Positions 50,985 to 52,625 of a DNA stretch of 52,625 nucleotides are shown here, piece by piece. The stretch comes from Synechococcus sp. GreenBA-s. Lineage in GTDB: Bacteria > Cyanobacteriota > Cyanobacteriia > PCC-6307 > Cyanobiaceae. Within the stretch, counting starts at the first letter, position 1. Every line of letters starts with the position of its first letter. The stretch spans positions 1-52,625 of the forward strand of contig NZ_JAGQBX010000016.1 in the NCBI RefSeq assembly GCF_024345855.1. The letters are read 5' to 3'. The translations under genes and the position numbers were made by a program. The notes under the pieces are model-generated. The model ran no database searches and was not told where the DNA came from. It saw only the letters and a program-made list of their open reading frames with translations.

Positions 50985-52328
50985 ATGACCATCGGCATCG
51001 GCTTGCTCGGGCTCGGCACGGTGGGGGCAGGCGTTGCCGGCATCCTGGCCACCCCTGAGGGGCGCCACCCCCTGGTGGGCGATCTGGCCCTGCGGCGCGT
51101 GGCCGTGCGTGACCTGCAGCGGCCCAGGCCGGTGGACCTGCCCGCCGCGATCCTCACCACCGACCCCGAGGCCGTGGTGGACGACCCGGCGGTGGACATC
51201 GTGGTGGAGGTGATGGGCGGCCTGGAGCCGGCCCGCAGCCTGATCCTGCGCGCCATCGCCGCCGGCAAGCCGGTGGTGACCGCCAACAAGGCCGTGATCG
51301 CCCGCTACGGCGAGGAGATCGCCGCGGCCGCCGCCGAGCAGGGCGTGTACGTGCTGATCGAGGCGGCCGTGGGCGGCGGCATCCCGATCATCGAGCCGCT
51401 CAAGCAGTCGCTGGGGGGCAACCGCATCCAGCGGGTGAGCGGCATCATCAACGGCACCACCAACTACATCCTCAGCCGCATGGCCGATGAGGGTGCGGCC
51501 TACGGGGACGTGCTGGCCGACGCCCAGCGGCTGGGCTATGCCGAGGCCGATCCCGCCGCCGACGTGCAGGGGGGCGACGCGGCCGACAAGATCGCCATCC
51601 TGGCGGGCCTGGCCTACGGCGGCTCGGTGCAGCGCAGCGCCATCCCGGCCGAGGGCATCGATCGGCTCGACTCCCGCGACGTGAGCTACGCCGCCCAGCT
51701 GGGCTTCGTGGTGAAGCTGGTGGCCGCGGCCCAGTTCCTCGGCACCGACGCCGATGGCACCGTGCAGCTGGACGTGCGCGTCAGCCCGACCCTGCTGCCG
51801 AAGGAGCATCCCCTGGCCGGGGTGCATGGGGTCAACAACGCGATCCTGGTGGAGGGCGACCCGGTGGGCCGGGTGATGTTCTACGGCCCGGGCGCCGGCG
51901 CGGGGCCCACCGCCTCCGCCGTGGTGGCCGACATCCTCAACATCGCCGGCATCCGCCAGGTGGGCGGCAGTGAGGCCGGCCTGGATCCACTGCTGGCGGC
52001 CAGCCGCTGGCGCCAGTGCCGCCTCGTGGATCCCGGCCTCACCCAGCACCGCAACTACGTGCGCCTGCGCACCAGCGACGAGCCGGGGGTCATCGGCCGC
52101 ATCGGCACCTGCTTCGGCGATCAGCAGGTCTCGATCCAGTCGATCGTGCAGTTCGAGGCCAAGGGCGGGGCGGCGGCCGGCGCTGGAGCCGGTGCGGCTA
52201 CCGGCGGCGCCGCCGAGATCGTGGTGATCACCCATGAGGTGGGTGAGGCCCGCTTCCGCGCCGCCCTGGCCGCGATCGAGGCCCTGCCCGAGGTGGTGAG
52301 CGTGGCGGCTTGCCTGCGCACCATGTAG
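50985..52328 (+). CDS. hom: Homoserine dehydrogenase
   Basis: 447 residues. NAD(P)H reduction of aspartate semialdehyde to homoserine (threonine, methionine and isoleucine synthesis). Rossmann motif GLGLVG-type GLGTVGAGVAGIL; conserved core EAAVGGGIPIIEPLKQSLGGNRIQRVSGIINGTTNYILSRM; catalytic Asp/Lys region DVQGGDAADKIAILAGLAYG. A C-terminal ACT domain (NYVRLRTSDEPGVIGRIGTCFGDQQVSIQSIVQFEAKGG...EIVVITHEVGEARFRAALAAIEALPEVVSV) allows feedback control. An Ala/Gly-rich insertion interrupts the ACT domain. Starts 48 bp after sufE. Confidence 0.95.
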   Translation: MTIGIGLLGLGTVGAGVAGILATPEGRHPLVGDLALRRVAVRDLQRPRPVDLPAAILTTDPEAVVDDPAVDIVVEVMGGLEPARSLILRAIAAGKPVVTANKAVIARYGEEIAAAAAEQGVYVLIEAAVGGGIPIIEPLKQSLGGNRIQRVSGIINGTTNYILSRMADEGAAYGDVLADAQRLGYAEADPAADVQGGDAADKIAILAGLAYGGSVQRSAIPAEGIDRLDSRDVSYAAQLGFVVKLVAAAQFLGTDADGTVQLDVRVSPTLLPKEHPLAGVHGVNNAILVEGDPVGRVMFYGPGAGAGPTASAVVADILNIAGIRQVGGSEAGLDPLLAASRWRQCRLVDPGLTQHRNYVRLRTSDEPGVIGRIGTCFGDQQVSIQSIVQFEAKGGAAAGAGAGAATGGAAEIVVITHEVGEARFRAALAAIEALPEVVSVAACLRTM

Positions 52329-52625
52329 GGAACACCGGCCGCGGAGCCACGCATGGGGGCGTCCCTGGTGCAAAGTGGAAGCAAATGTGTAGGAGGTTGG
52401 AGCGCCACCCCGTCCGTCCCGCGTCCCGGCCATCCCACGTCGGGAACCCCTGACGCGGGTCGAGCTTCGTATCGCATCGAACCCTGCGCTGGGATAAGAC
52501 GAAGAAGGCTGGTTCCACCGGCCATCACAGCCATCCCCGGGCCGGCACTCCCGCCGCCCCCGCCGAACCGCCAGCTGCCCACCGTTACCCCGCCCCCTTG
52601 ACCGGGGCCGCAGCCCGGCCATAAC
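52329..52625. other. Non-coding stretch at window end
   Basis: About 297 bp after homoserine dehydrogenase. Open frames here lack protein-like composition and a convincing start. An AT-richer patch (GGATAAGAC near 52494) could be a promoter element for a gene beyond the window. I see no terminator or RNA gene. Confidence 0.4.

Noticed and set aside
49833-52622. Very long open frame on the minus strand, antisense to sufE and hom
   Set aside because: It is His/Arg/Gly-rich with no recognisable domain, and lies antisense to two well-identified genes. It is an artefact of high GC.

Overview
The window is about 52.6 kb of very GC-rich, densely coded chromosome from a unicellular cyanobacterium. 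Photosynthesis genes identify the phylum: chlI (Mg-chelatase), petG (cytochrome b6f), a cytochrome cM-like gene, a plant/cyanobacterial-type lycopene cyclase, a CAAD/CurT-like thylakoid protein and guaB3. Small intergenic gaps, many 4-bp start/stop overlaps, frequent GTG/TTG starts and several small conserved picocyanobacterial proteins (Nif11-like, LabA-like NYN, DUF3370) point to the Synechococcus/Cyanobium clade. That placement is an inference from gene content and composition. I found no IS element, prophage, CRISPR array, rRNA or convincing tRNA, so this looks like core chromosome with a few accessory genes.

Layout. 1-3.4 kb (+): a 7TM-HD phosphohydrolase, cut by the window edge, and a PaO/Tic55-like Rieske oxygenase. 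3.5-7.7 kb (-): GAF-GGDEF, RluA-type pseudouridine synthase, LemA and DUF2207. 7.8-11.1 kb: a glutamine-synthetase-like ligase divergent from a cysteine hydrolase, with unknown genes. 11.2-16.2 kb (+): an RND efflux adaptor, an unusually long RND permease and a coupled two-helix protein. 16.2-18.0 kb: five small unknown proteins. 18.0-20.9 kb (-): feoB, feoA and a lipocalin-like unknown, with a perfect palindrome at the feoA start. 21.0-24.4 kb (+): rhomboid protease, small unknowns, a coiled-coil membrane protein and an aminotransferase, plus a Nif11-like gene on the minus strand. 24.5-28.8 kb (-): a secreted unknown, a lone sugar-ABC permease, a membrane protein, leuA and a LabA-like NYN protein. 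28.9-30.6 kb (+): a GH57 enzyme. 30.7-35.8 kb (-): gyrA, an acetolactate-decarboxylase-like/CARDB fusion and lycopene cyclase, overlapping head to tail.

35.8-52.3 kb is almost entirely plus strand: HcyBio, CAAD protein, guaB3, terminator, trxA, LOG-like protein, hisH-rsmD, (petG on minus), cytM-trmJ, class A beta-lactamase-like hydrolase-DUF3370-chlI, ruvC, a lone SsuA-like binding protein, 5-formyl-THF cyclo-ligase, small unknowns, sufE and homoserine dehydrogenase. Most is housekeeping: amino acids (leuA, hisH, hom, HcyBio), iron and Fe-S (feoAB, sufE), pigment (chlI, crtL), topology and repair (gyrA, ruvC) and RNA modification (rluA type, rsmD, trmJ). The less ordinary parts are the decarboxylase-CARDB fusion, the enlarged RND permease with its coupled small protein, the feoA palindrome with the adjacent unknown gene, and the GS-like/cysteine-hydrolase pair.
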